51,252 nt of DNA, taken from NCBI RefSeq assembly GCF_000003605.2, contig NW_003133348.1, forward strand, positions 137,973-189,224, read 5' to 3'. Shown piece by piece: positions 39,462 to 48,646 of this stretch (positions are counted from its first letter, which is position 1; every line of letters begins with the position of its first letter). The position numbers and the translations under genes are program-made. A model generated the notes under the pieces. It was not told where the DNA came from. It saw only the letters and a list, made by a program, of their open reading frames with translations, and made no database searches. The DNA is from Saccoglossus kowalevskii. Taxonomy: Eukaryota; Hemichordata; Enteropneusta; Harrimaniidae.

Positions 39462-39622
39462 CTAATTTATTTGATCATTACAACCTAACATCAAATAAAA
39501 GTCCGTGTCATCTTTGTACACATCATTCATAATGTACGCCGAGGTTATTCTGTTTGGTAAATACCAATCGCCCGGCTCCAGTGTGTAGATATTGGAAGGG
39601 CGCCCTCTGTTGTTGGACACAC
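39462..39622 (-). CDS. Possible terminal exon of an unknown minus-strand gene
   Basis: A good acceptor (CGATTTATTTCAG) precedes 53 codons and a TAG stop. The translation begins GVSNNRGRPSNIYTLEPGDW and ends FYLMLGCNDQIN. Codon choice is balanced and the residue mix (W, D, N, Y, few runs) looks protein-like, but I recognise no family. An AATAAA overlaps the last codons. GGGCGCCCTCTGTTG-type sequence near its start also occurs in animal repeats, so it could be a repeat fragment. Confidence 0.25.
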
Positions 39623-39984
39623 CTGAAATAAATCGAAGGATTCGAACAAATGACAAGAAATAAAGAGCCAAGAAGACTACACATGTTACAGACTGAAAAG
39701 TCACGTGATTTTCCAGATATTGGCCTACCCACCATCTCCAATGTGTTTAATATTCAGAAAAGCGTCCGTCACAAGCAACAAGACTGTGGAAAATTAATAC
39801 TATATCCTCAACAGATTATGTATAGTCATGTGCTGCCAACGAACTTCTGACAATCTGACACGCTTCACAATCCCCCAGTCTGTCAAAAGATAATACGCAT
39901 TTACGCAATAAAATTTAAAGCGCAGTACAAAATATCGGGAACTTTTGATCAGTCATGCACATTTTTCCATAAATGTCGGCCCGG

Positions 39985-40626
39985 NNNNNNNNNNNNNNNN
40001 NNNNNNNNNNNNNNNNNNNNNNNNNNNNNNNNNNNNNNNNNNNNNNNNNNNNNNNNNNNNNNNNNNNNNNNNNNNNNNNNNNNNNNNNNNNNNNNNNNNN
40101 NNNNNNNNNNNNNNNNNNNNNNNNNNNNNNNNNNNNNNNNNNNNNNNNNNNNNNNNNNNNNNNNNNNNNNNNNNNNNNNNNNNNNNNNNNNNNNNNNNNN
40201 NNNNNNNNNNNNNNNNNNNNNNNNNNNNNNNNNNNNNNNNNNNNNNNNNNNNNNNNNNNNNNNNNNNNNNNNNNNNNNNNNNNNNNNNNNNNNNNNNNNN
40301 NNNNNNNNNNNNNNNNNNNNNNNNNNNNNNNNNNNNNNNNNNNNNNNNNNNNNNNNNNNNNNNNNNNNNNNNNNNNNNNNNNNNNNNNNNNNNNNNNNNN
40401 NNNNNNNNNNNNNNNNNNNNNNNNNNNNNNNNNNNNNNNNNNNNNNNNNNNNNNNNNNNNNNNNNNNNNNNNNNNNNNNNNNNNNNNNNNNNNNNNNNNN
40501 NNNNNNNNNNNNNNNNNNNNNNNNNNNNNNNNNNNNNNNNNNNNNNNNNNNNNNNNNNNNNNNNNNNNNNNNNNNNNNNNNNNNNNNNNNNNNNNNNNNN
40601 NNNNNNNNNNNNNNNNNNNNNNNNNN
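39985..40626. other. Assembly gap (642 N)
   Basis: Run of N. It could hide an exon of the possible gene at 39462-39622. Confidence 0.99.
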
Positions 40627-41600
40627 CTGATTGTGTTACGTTGTATTCATTGAATTACAATAAAATAACCAAGTAGCCCGATTATTTAACACAATTTCAC
40701 CATATTTAATGCTACCTATAATGTGTTTTTTTTTTGTAGTATGTTTACTAGTTCCGGATCATTGGACCGTGTGAAAATTTGTCATACTATTTTCTAAGTG
40801 TTTCCGCTGACAGCCAGAGTACCAATTAAAGTGTTTCCACAAACTTGTCACATGGCAAGTGATAAAGTATATCACACGTCATCATGAACGTCATCAGGTC
40901 AGTGTATCATGGAATTAATAATGAGAATACACCATCGGATTTTTTCTCGCTCAAGCTTGACTTGCCAATACCGTGTACCGACATAATAAATATAGTTCCA
41001 CACGCTTAGTAAAATAACTGATTGTTTCAAGCAACCTATTTTCGCTGAGGGCGCACTTTAAGAACATTTCACTGCATGTGTACATGTACGAGCATCGCCC
41101 TTATTTATTATAGTAGGTTGGATCGGTTGCAGAAAATGCTAAAGACAAATGCATACAGTACCTCTTGGCCGAATGTGTTTCCATAAATATATTTAAAACA
41201 TGATGAACACGTAAGCCACGTATACGCGTTAATTTGAGTCGTGCCCGGACACAAAGCTTTCATTGAAATTTTATGGCTCAACACACAACTATAACTACAA
41301 GTATAATATTTGTACTGGCGGATTTATGCGTCTTTAACTCCAGTGTACATTTACAATTAACTTTTAAATGTCAAGCCCTGTTTGTCAACTGAAGATTCTC
41401 GACGTCTGGCACAGGAAATTACCGAATTATGCTTCGCCATACTGACGTCAATGTAACGTTACTGTCAGTCGGTTGCGATAATGAGTTGGTTTCAATACTG
41501 ATGACATGTTTGTCATTCATGCATGGCCAATTATACGACAAGCAAACAAACATCGCACCTAAAGCTAAAACTATATTTTATGTTGTGGTCGGTGCACGCG
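40627..41600. other. Intergenic, no gene seen
   Basis: No supported feature was found. Moderately CpG-rich compared with the left half of the window. Confidence 0.4.
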
Positions 41601-41717
41601 ACGACATTCCACCGAATGTTGTCAAATGACGAATGACCATTTCGTCGAAAGTCAAAATTATCACTACATCATCGAAATGGTCATTTGATGAAGTAGTCCT
41701 TCGCGACGAAATGTCGT
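41601..41717. repeat. Nested inverted repeat
   Basis: Inner arms AATGACCATTTCG (41632-41644) and CGAAATGGTCATT (41673-41685) pair perfectly. Outer arms ACGACATT (41601-41608) and AATGTCGT (41710-41717) also pair. It is probably a small MITE or a fold-back element. No clear target duplication was seen. Confidence 0.5.
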
Positions 41718-42456
41718 AAACCCAGTTGTGATTGTACTTCATTCGCGTGTCAAAAAGTTTAAGCACCGAAAAAATAGTGATTGCTCACTTTTTGTAGGTC
41801 AGTAAAACAAAAACGAAGGACGTATACGTAGCAATTTTTACCCGTGCAATTAGATAGTATGTATTCCTCCATCGATTATTTCGTCTACACGCATTGTTGG
41901 AAGTGACAGTCTTGGCAGATTCTCTCTGTCACTATGTAGTAAATATATATTTTTAATTTACTCAATTTTCCAAGATGAATTATACATTGGTATTTTCTAT
42001 AACCGGTATTCTTGAATGTTATGCAGGGGTTTAGTTGTCTCAAAATTAGCTTAGGATATTTGGTCTAAAATTGCAACTAGCGTCATGGAACATTTCTGAA
42101 AATTTGCCACATGCTGCGTGCAAAATAGTAAATTTAACAGAAAAAACTCAGGCAACTTGTCTGAAATGACTGAACAAAATTACAACATATTGAGAAAAAT
42201 ACTAGCAAATTTCTAGATCACTGTTAGGGTTGTGCAATTAGAATAATGAGACGTCACGAGTTGCAGCCATGCGGTTTATCCGTGCTGTATTTACACTCGT
42301 TTGGTACGTGAAAATACGGCCACAGAATCATTGACACGCCGCACCACTCGTGAAAATAATTTCACAACTGCCAGATCGAGGATTGATGCATATGGTAGAC
42401 GTTTGATGTTCTCAATTCTCACATTTTCTAAAACTAAACAATCCAAGACAGCACCC

Positions 42457-42838
42457 GGGGGGGGGGGGGGCAGGGGTAGCTGGTACAGTTTTACGTGAAA
42501 TAAATAGGACTTTTTACAATTTACAAGGAAAAAAAAGACGTTTATACAGTTTACAGTAAAAACTGAATTGTGTCATCTAGTCGTTTTACAGTTTCGAAAA
42601 AATAATCTCCCTGGATTATTCTGTACGACTTTTTTTTATTTTGATGTTAATTCTTGTACGTACCGAGAAAAATTACACATTTTTACAGCGTACGAAAAAA
42701 ATATTTGATTGAATACGTTGTACGTCTAGCCTGTGATTACAGAATTACGGAATTTATTTTTTTCAATTTACGTTGTACGAACAAAAAAATATTGCAATTA
42801 CTTTGAACAAAAATAACCCTTGCCCCCTCCCCCCTCCA
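42457..42838. mobile_element. Element with G-rich inverted ends
   Basis: The left end is a 14-base G run followed by CAGGGGTAG. The right end is ACCCTTGCCCCCTCCCCCCTC, nearly its complement. The interior is built from short recurring motifs such as TTTACAGT, GTACGAAAAAAATAT and TTACGTTGTACG. No ORF was found. The G run may vary in length between sequence reads. Confidence 0.45.
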
Positions 42839-43282
42839 CTCAGTATCTCCCAGACCATTAATTGTTTCCTGCCGGGCTACAATTGTGTGTACTATCATCG
42901 TCCCGGGCATGAGGTCCAAGTTTTTTAGTTGGTTTACTAGCCACACAAGCATACCGGCAACTATGAATCCATAGCTCTCATGGTGCCTCTTTCGTCATTT
43001 GTGGAATTTTCGGCGAGATTTTAATTTTCACCACTTTTTTGCTATTTTTGCGTTTTTGTCACGTATAAAGACCCACAGCTAGTACTGTCACACAAGCACA
43101 AATGCAATGGAAATATAGACACCCCACCTTTAATACGAGGGCACGGACACTATAGGAAGTCTGATAACGAATTATTAACACATCAATACTTCACCACATT
43201 TAGGACACAGTTGACTGTGGGCGACGTATCTGGACTCCTGACGTATAATGAACAGATGGGACAGAATTCGCACTTTGTGTAA

Positions 43283-43316
43283 CCATAGACAGTATACTAT
43301 ACTATACTGTTTATGG
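43283..43316. repeat. 34-base compact hairpin
   Basis: CCATAGACAGTATA (43283-43296) and TATACTGTTTATGG (43303-43316) pair at 13 of 14 positions around a 6-base loop. Unlike the hairpin at 43743-43774, no direct repeat flanks it. Confidence 0.6.
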
Positions 43317-43742
43317 CGTAGCTTATGGTATAGGTAATAATAGGTGATATATATTTGTAGATGATAAACTTGTTTTCGTCCCCTTTTTGTGAAACATGTC
43401 TCTGGTGTAGACTGTCGCATTTGTAGTTGTTTTTGTTAAGTTCATAAAAATATATAAATTCTAGCTGTCCGTTTGTGATTTGGACTAGTATTGCCTTATG
43501 ACTGTGTGTGTGTTAAATGGAATATTCATATCTCCTACATCAATGGTACAGTCGCCTCCAAACCGATTGAAAACTATTAAATTATAAATACTAGTATACT
43601 CAATTACCGTATTTTCAGAAATGTCTGTTTGAATGGGTTTTTCATACGAATCATTTAAGTTCTCAAAATTTCTCGAATGTTTACCGCTTTGTTACATAAT
43701 ATATGGCAGTCAAGTGAGCACATAAACTTGCTTGGTTTGGTC

Positions 43743-43774
43743 ACAGTCCCTCTATCCCTCTATAGAGGGACTGT
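43743..43774. mobile_element. 32-bp hairpin insertion with perfect 9-bp target duplication, copy 2
   Basis: ACAGTCCCTCTAT (43743-43755), loop CCCTCT, ATAGAGGGACTGT (43762-43774): all 13 arm positions pair. The flanks are GGTTTGGTC at 43734-43742 and again at 43775-43783, a perfect 9-bp direct repeat. The arms equal those of 33721-33751, but the target sequence differs, as expected for independent insertions. Confidence 0.7.
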
Positions 43775-43993
43775 GGTTTGGTCATAGAATTTAAGATCTA
43801 TTGTTTGGTTGTTTTTTGTTCCAGTACGGTGGCAATGAGGTGAACGCCGTCCTGGTTCGTAGTTCCACGTCCGGTGACAGGCAATGTTTTGACTTACGAT
43901 GACTGTAAGATGTAATAGAAAACGTAAAAAGAAACATCAACGAGAACAAAATGAAGACAGGTAATGTTATCAAGGAACAGATCAAAGCAAACG

Positions 43994-44058
43994 CCAACTT
44001 CACCCATGCCGTAGTCAAATTCGACAGAAAGTACCAAAAACGGTAAGATTTCTCCCAA
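43994..44058. repeat. Dispersed repeat core, copy 2
   Basis: The minus strand ACCGTTTTTGGTACTTTCTG and flanks align with 34016-34080 at about 75% identity. It lies about 220 bp to the right of a 13-bp-arm hairpin, as copy 1 does (about 265 bp). Confidence 0.45.
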
Positions 44059-44293
44059 ATAACTTGACCAAGCAAACTTACGAGCCGCTATGGACATAGT
44101 ACTCGCGTACACACCCACACAGTATATTCAGGTTCCCACAAGCAACGGTTAGTATCATGGTGGTGTAAATATCGACGCCCGGAAAACTGCAACAAAGTGT
44201 TGGTTGGATGGGGGAACATGGCAACCTAGCGGACGTCTTTTTTTTTACTGAGCTCTGTAAAAAAATGTCTCAGTTTTTACGAAATATACTCAC

Positions 44294-44406
44294 CACTGTC
44301 CTCATTGTGATATTAGGTTCTCTCGACTATCCATGCTGCCGATAAAGCCAATCATTGCAAGATGATATGCTGTGAATGTGTAAGTGTCGTCTGCTACAGC
44401 GGCCAT
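44294..44406 (-). other. Possible 5' exon with short ORF and consensus donor
   Basis: On the minus strand AACAACATGGCCG gives an ATG (44404-44406) in good Kozak context. It opens 34 codons (MAAVADDTYTFTAYHLAMIG ... LISQ) and stops with TGA at 44302-44304. Eight bases further on, CAGTG is followed by GTGAGTAT, a near-perfect splice donor. This resembles a 5'UTR exon with an upstream ORF. No downstream partner is established, and the possible exon at 39462-39622 is a candidate. Confidence 0.3.
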
Positions 44407-45644
44407 GTTGTTTATCTTACTCAATCAATGACGTCGGCTCAGAGAGTCTCGAACGCGTTCGAAGATCTCGTTAAAAACTCAAGTCATACATTTCGTGAGA
44501 GTTCACATAAACTACGGATAAACTGGAAACAATCAAAAGATTTTGAACAAATTGGACATAATTTATCATTGGTCTTGGTCATTTTTTTAGGGGAGGGGGT
44601 AAAATATGAAAAAAAAAATATGTAGATTTATTTTGTGAATATTGACAAAAAAGTGATAGGGATAAAAAGTGCACGTAAGCTGGCCAAGTAGGGCTAATAG
44701 GCGAATACGCAATAAGCGAAGAATGTGGTCAGATATTCAGACAGCGCAAGTCCCGACAAAATGTTGTTGAATTAAGGCGGCGTCTATTTTACTTGGTCAA
44801 CATTGTGTACCGACACCGTCTTGTGGAATGTTCTTACATATTGATTTAAGTGAGCATTGGTGCGATTCTAGTTGAGAATAAGCTGCCACACAATCCCTCT
44901 TTCAGATCAGAAAACTAACACACAGGAACGATGGGGTTGCACACATACCGAAATTTACGTTGTTCAACGTCGATAATTCGTCTCGAAAATCTAACCAAGA
45001 CGCCGAGAAGAACACCTAAAAGATCCACTCAGTGTGTTTAATGGTACAAACATTGGCACTTTTTATTGACACTAGGTTGACGTTGTCGGAAATGACGTTG
45101 TTTGCGACATGGTGTCAATGAACGTGGGGATAGAAATATACATCGTCCGTAAAAGGGGTGCACTCACTGAAAGACATGAAAAGTAGAGATCTAAATTCAT
45201 GTTATATAAGTAGTCAATTTACGAAGACATATACATTGTATATTGTTACTAAATCGTTAAAGCGTCCCCCATCCTTTCAGCCCGCAAAAAAAACAAAAAC
45301 AAAACAAGCCCACGTCAATAGGAGGCCCCCCATTACCGAATTTCTGGATCCGCCAGTGATACTACATTCGTCTGCGCGATTTACCACCAGCAAACAAATT
45401 TGAAAATGTGCCCTCTGTAGGCAGAATATTGCATGCTTTTGTCTTTCTTCGCCGAATTATGGTTACTCCATGTGTAGTATGTAGCCAAAAAAGGAAACTT
45501 ACGCAATATATCGCATCCCATCACCCTATAATGGCAGCAGAATCAACCAGATTTACCGAAATCTTCAACTGTCATCTCCCCCAATATATTTTATCTTATA
45601 CCCATAGCATATGTCATGTAAAAAAAATCACACGATGAGATCAC
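44407..45644. other. Intergenic, one hAT-like end
   Basis: CTGGATCCGCCAGTG (45344-45358) is the complement of CACTGGCGGATCCAG, a common hAT-type end. No partner end was found. ATTGACAC (45065-45072) and GTGTCAAT (45112-45119) form a small inverted repeat. No gene was recognised. Confidence 0.4.
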
Positions 45645-45668
45645 CATTAACATTTCGCAGAACACCAT

Positions 45669-46441
45669 TTTATTAAACGAAAACCACAAAACACATTCAC
45701 AGGTGTAGAGGATTTCACCATTATTCCGATGGCACGTTGATAGTTACATTTGTATATTACATTTATATATCCCAATTGAAACTTGTTGACAAAGTTTACA
45801 CAAACAAACAATTGACAACATTGCTACTGGATTTTACTGACTAAATGATTTACCAATTTCCCCCATTCCACGTGTCATTTGTGTACATAATTACATGTTT
45901 ACGGATAATAAGCAATTTTTGTATACATTCATTTCGGTCATTGTGATAGTCCCGGCGACATGTACCAATTTTCTTAAGATCATAGTTGAGAACTTCTTGC
46001 TGTTATACTATGCCCTCAACGATCAAAAGTTAAAGTAAGTAAGTACAAATTGTCTATTGCCGCATCATGGACCCAAATAATAGGTCATACCATAAGCAGA
46101 GGTCTTAGTTTATGGGAGCATTTTATTCACTCGACATGCGATGGTCCATTTGCGTGTAGTAATAATTATGCAAATGTGACATGCTGAAATATCAGATAAT
46201 TGATTGTAGTATCAGGTGACACAGGGGGGGGTATAGATGTATAATTAAAATTGAATTACTTGGATATAGCCAGACATGATGAAACAGGAGATTACAACAT
46301 GTATGAGCAAATCTTTGCTGAATTATCGTATTTGTACAAATATGTACATTGTATTACAATTTGCTAAAGAAGCATACTGATTGAGCCGGCTTGTCCATGT
46401 CCTCTGACATACACATGACGAAACTGACCACGTACTGGAGA
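45669..46441 (-). other. Probable 3'UTR of the WD40 gene, with polyadenylation signal
   Basis: No further splice site or long ORF follows the stop on the minus strand. The first well-placed AATAAA hexamer is at 45669-45674 (minus strand AATAAAATGG), about 770 bases after the stop. The interval is AT-rich and free of the inverted-repeat elements seen elsewhere, as expected for transcribed UTR. Earlier weaker signals cannot be excluded. The true end needs transcript data. Confidence 0.45.
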
Positions 46442-46614
46442 CTATTGCACAAGTTCAAGGGCGTGTCCATTTCCCCCCTCGTCCCCAACAACGATGCGTA
46501 ACGACGGGTTGTGCTGAATGGTTGGCCTCGTACACACTGTAGTTATATTGGACTTGGTTGGAGTAAAGAACAAGCCAACATCGCAGATGTCACCCGGGAG
46601 CTGTTGCGATGAAC
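46442..46614 (-). CDS. WD40-repeat protein, terminal coding exon with stop codon
   Basis: The acceptor follows a good pyrimidine tract (TTTTCATTTTCAG before GTTCATCG). Two bases complete a Gly codon begun by the single leftover base of the upstream exon, then 56 residues follow and a TAG stop at 46442-46444. The phase closes exactly, which supports the joint. The encoded tail (SSQQLPGDICDVGLFFTPTK, ending GHALELVQ) contains no recognisable domain. Together the three exons give about 293 C-terminal residues. The tail may be lineage-specific, since I recognise no homologue for it. The downstream 3'UTR is annotated separately. Confidence 0.85.
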
Positions 46615-46782
46615 CTGAAAATGAAAATAAATATTTTTTTATATTAAGTTTAAATGTAATATCATCACTTACTTATTTTTTTATCATTCCATGATTGTGA
46701 TAACACGGCAAGAGTAGCTGTTCTTTTAATCGCTTCACGGTAGGTTGCCTAGTTTGAGGTGCGTATTCACACTGCCTGTATA

Positions 46783-46916
46783 ACTGTAAAATACTTTATT
46801 TTAGCTGGAATTAATTTTCGCTGAAAAACCTTTTGGGTGTTTTGTATGGAATTTATTTTCACTGATTTATATTTAATTTTACTCAACGAAAATAGCGAAA
46901 ATAAAGTATTATCATG
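46783..46916. mobile_element. Palindromic MITE, copy 2 of the 11147-11358 family
   Basis: CTGTAAAATACTTTATTTTA and GCTGGAATTAATTTTCGCTG at the left mirror GCGAAAATAAAGTATT at the right. The inner CTTTTTGGGTGTTTTGTATGG-like part matches the complement of CCATACAAAACGCACAAAAAG in copy 1. It sits in a WD40-gene intron and is shorter than copy 1. Confidence 0.6.
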
Positions 46917-47175
46917 GAACCAAAAATACACTTTAGTTTAATGATAATATCTAGATACTAACTGAAAAGATAATATAAATATAGATGGAATAATGACACT
47001 AATCAGCAGGTCGAAATTAAAATAAGTTATTCTAGAAAAACGATGAGCCTTTTTTTAATATCAAGAATGTGAATACTCTCAATTAGTGTCCGGCATCACA
47101 ACACTTTATTGACTCGTGATTCATCAGTCACAATCAATTCCCGCGTGTACTTCGTGTCTGAAGTATGAGAACGAT

Positions 47176-47326
47176 GGGCTAATCTGCACTGGCTCGGAAG
47201 GTTGTAAATGATTAGCTAGTTTGAATTTGCATAACAATACTGACAATGAACGTGCATTCAACGCCACAAGTTTTTTTGTTTTTTTAGCCAATCAGAATTC
47301 ATCTTCCGAGCCAGTGCAGATCAGCC
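47176..47326. mobile_element. Complete 151-bp MITE with perfect 9-bp target site duplication
   Basis: GAGAACGAT occurs at 47167-47175 and again at 47327-47335. Between them the element starts GGGCTAATCTGCACTGGCTC and ends in its complement. ATCTGCACTGGCTCGGAAG (47182-47200) and CTTCCGAGCCAGTGCAGAT (47303-47321) are a perfect 19-bp pair, extended to about 24 bp with one mismatch. A 9-bp duplication and G-rich start fit a Mutator-like superfamily (inference). It lies in a WD40-gene intron. Confidence 0.75.
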
Positions 47327-48372
47327 GAGAACGATTAGTGAAATGAGGGAGTCTTATTTGTGTGCTTCGTTCCCGGTCATGCTATATGTATTGGTAATCA
47401 GAGAGATGGGGGCGTCATATAAGGCACCAGATATAGATAAAAGATAAAAGACGACTAATACTACTCGCGGAGTCTATAGGTTTCACAGTATAAATGCGCG
47501 AGGGCACACATTCACGAATGCAACCCCCTCTATTCAATCCGTCAGACTGCTTTATTTAACATAATACCATAATAACCAAGCCTTAGATTGGTGAGTGGAA
47601 TTTTAGTGTACAACAGCTGGTTTTGAAATGCCTGACTTTCTACTCAGTGGGCAAACATTTCCATTATTGCCAATATTAGTGCAGCTAAATCGGCTAAATT
47701 TGTGTGACTTTCAGCACTATGGTGATGATGTTTCAATTTGCGATTTCAAAAGCTAGACAAATCAGTAGTATGTAATATAAGACATGTGTGATATCAATAC
47801 GATCGTTAAACTTAGAAAACAAACAAACATGAAACTTGAAATTTTGACGAAACTCTCAATGCGAGAGATTTGAATTGGACTGTCTATACTTGATTTTAAT
47901 GTGCTAGTTCGAGGTGATGTTAGTTAACGGAAATGATGTAATGATATGCAGAATTGAACCACTGGTATGTCAAATAAAATCAACAAAGATGCTACCATTG
48001 TTTATTTGTGGATTATCAATAATGATCATCAGGTAATAAAGAAAACAAGACCAGAATTTGAATAATTGTGAGCGAAAGCCTAGTTGACCTTTGGTGGAAG
48101 CGTTAAGTTTTCAGTGTTATAACAAATTGTCCTTTTTTTTTACTGTTTTTGCACTACAATTTCACCATAGGTTGAACATTGCTCAAATGTTCACCCTTTC
48201 CTTTATTTGTAGTTCCTTTGTTCACTACGTGCTAACCCACAAACGTCTTGAGAGGTATACTATTACCTGAAATTCTCATTATACAGGGCAGTGCTTCATT
48301 GGAAAGTGAACCACGATTTACAATATATTTATGCATATACATATACCATAGATATATGTGTATTATACATAC

Positions 48373-48646
48373 CTGGACATTTGAGTTGGTTTTTGGTAAT
48401 GGGTATTTTATGTCTTGTTGTGGCGTTAGTCGTATCTGCCGTCCACTGTCTTCGAATAGATATCTTCGGCAATTTTTGTTTTCTTCCATTTGTGTCATCG
48501 TCCAGGAATATCTCACACACGTGCACCACGTCCTTTGCCGCGCTCAGCAAGTATCTTGCATCGGTTGTCATGGAGATAGATGTTATATCGGCGTTGTAAT
48601 ATGGTAGGTATTCTGCCACCACCATCTGCTGTACCACGTCCCACAG
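48373..48646 (-). CDS. WD40-repeat protein, penultimate coding exon
   Basis: The exon starts at the canonical acceptor TTTCAG before CTGTGGGACG and ends at the strong donor TCCAG before GTATGT. It is 274 bases long, entering in phase 0 and leaving in phase 1. Its first residues are LWDVV, completing the WD dipeptide of a blade begun in the exon at 50713-51144 (TIQ joined to LWD). A second blade follows: ITSISMTTDARYLLSAAKD then VVHVCEIFLDD. The last 40 or so residues are basic and Ser/Thr-rich (GRKQKLPKISIRRQW) and no longer look like a propeller, so the propeller probably closes here. The 2.07-kb upstream intron carries a MITE copy at 49365-49846. Confidence 0.88.

Larger units (their letters stand above)
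46615..48372 (-). other. Intron of the WD40 gene containing two MITEs
   Basis: The intron is bounded by GTATGT (5') and TTTTCAG (3') on the minus strand. It contains the palindromic element at 46783-46916 and the 151-bp MITE with 9-bp target duplications at 47176-47326. Nothing else was recognised in the remainder. Confidence 0.8.

Noticed and set aside
39945-40676. Long open frames across 39945-40676
   Set aside because: They run through the gap of 642 N and have no real codons inside.
44362-44625. 87-codon plus-strand frame
   Set aside because: No family, no splice context, and it ends in poly-Lys from an A-rich tract.
48248-48607. Plus-strand frames of 102-119 codons
   Set aside because: They are antisense to the WD40 exon at 48373-48646, whose minus-strand frame has matching splice sites and phases.
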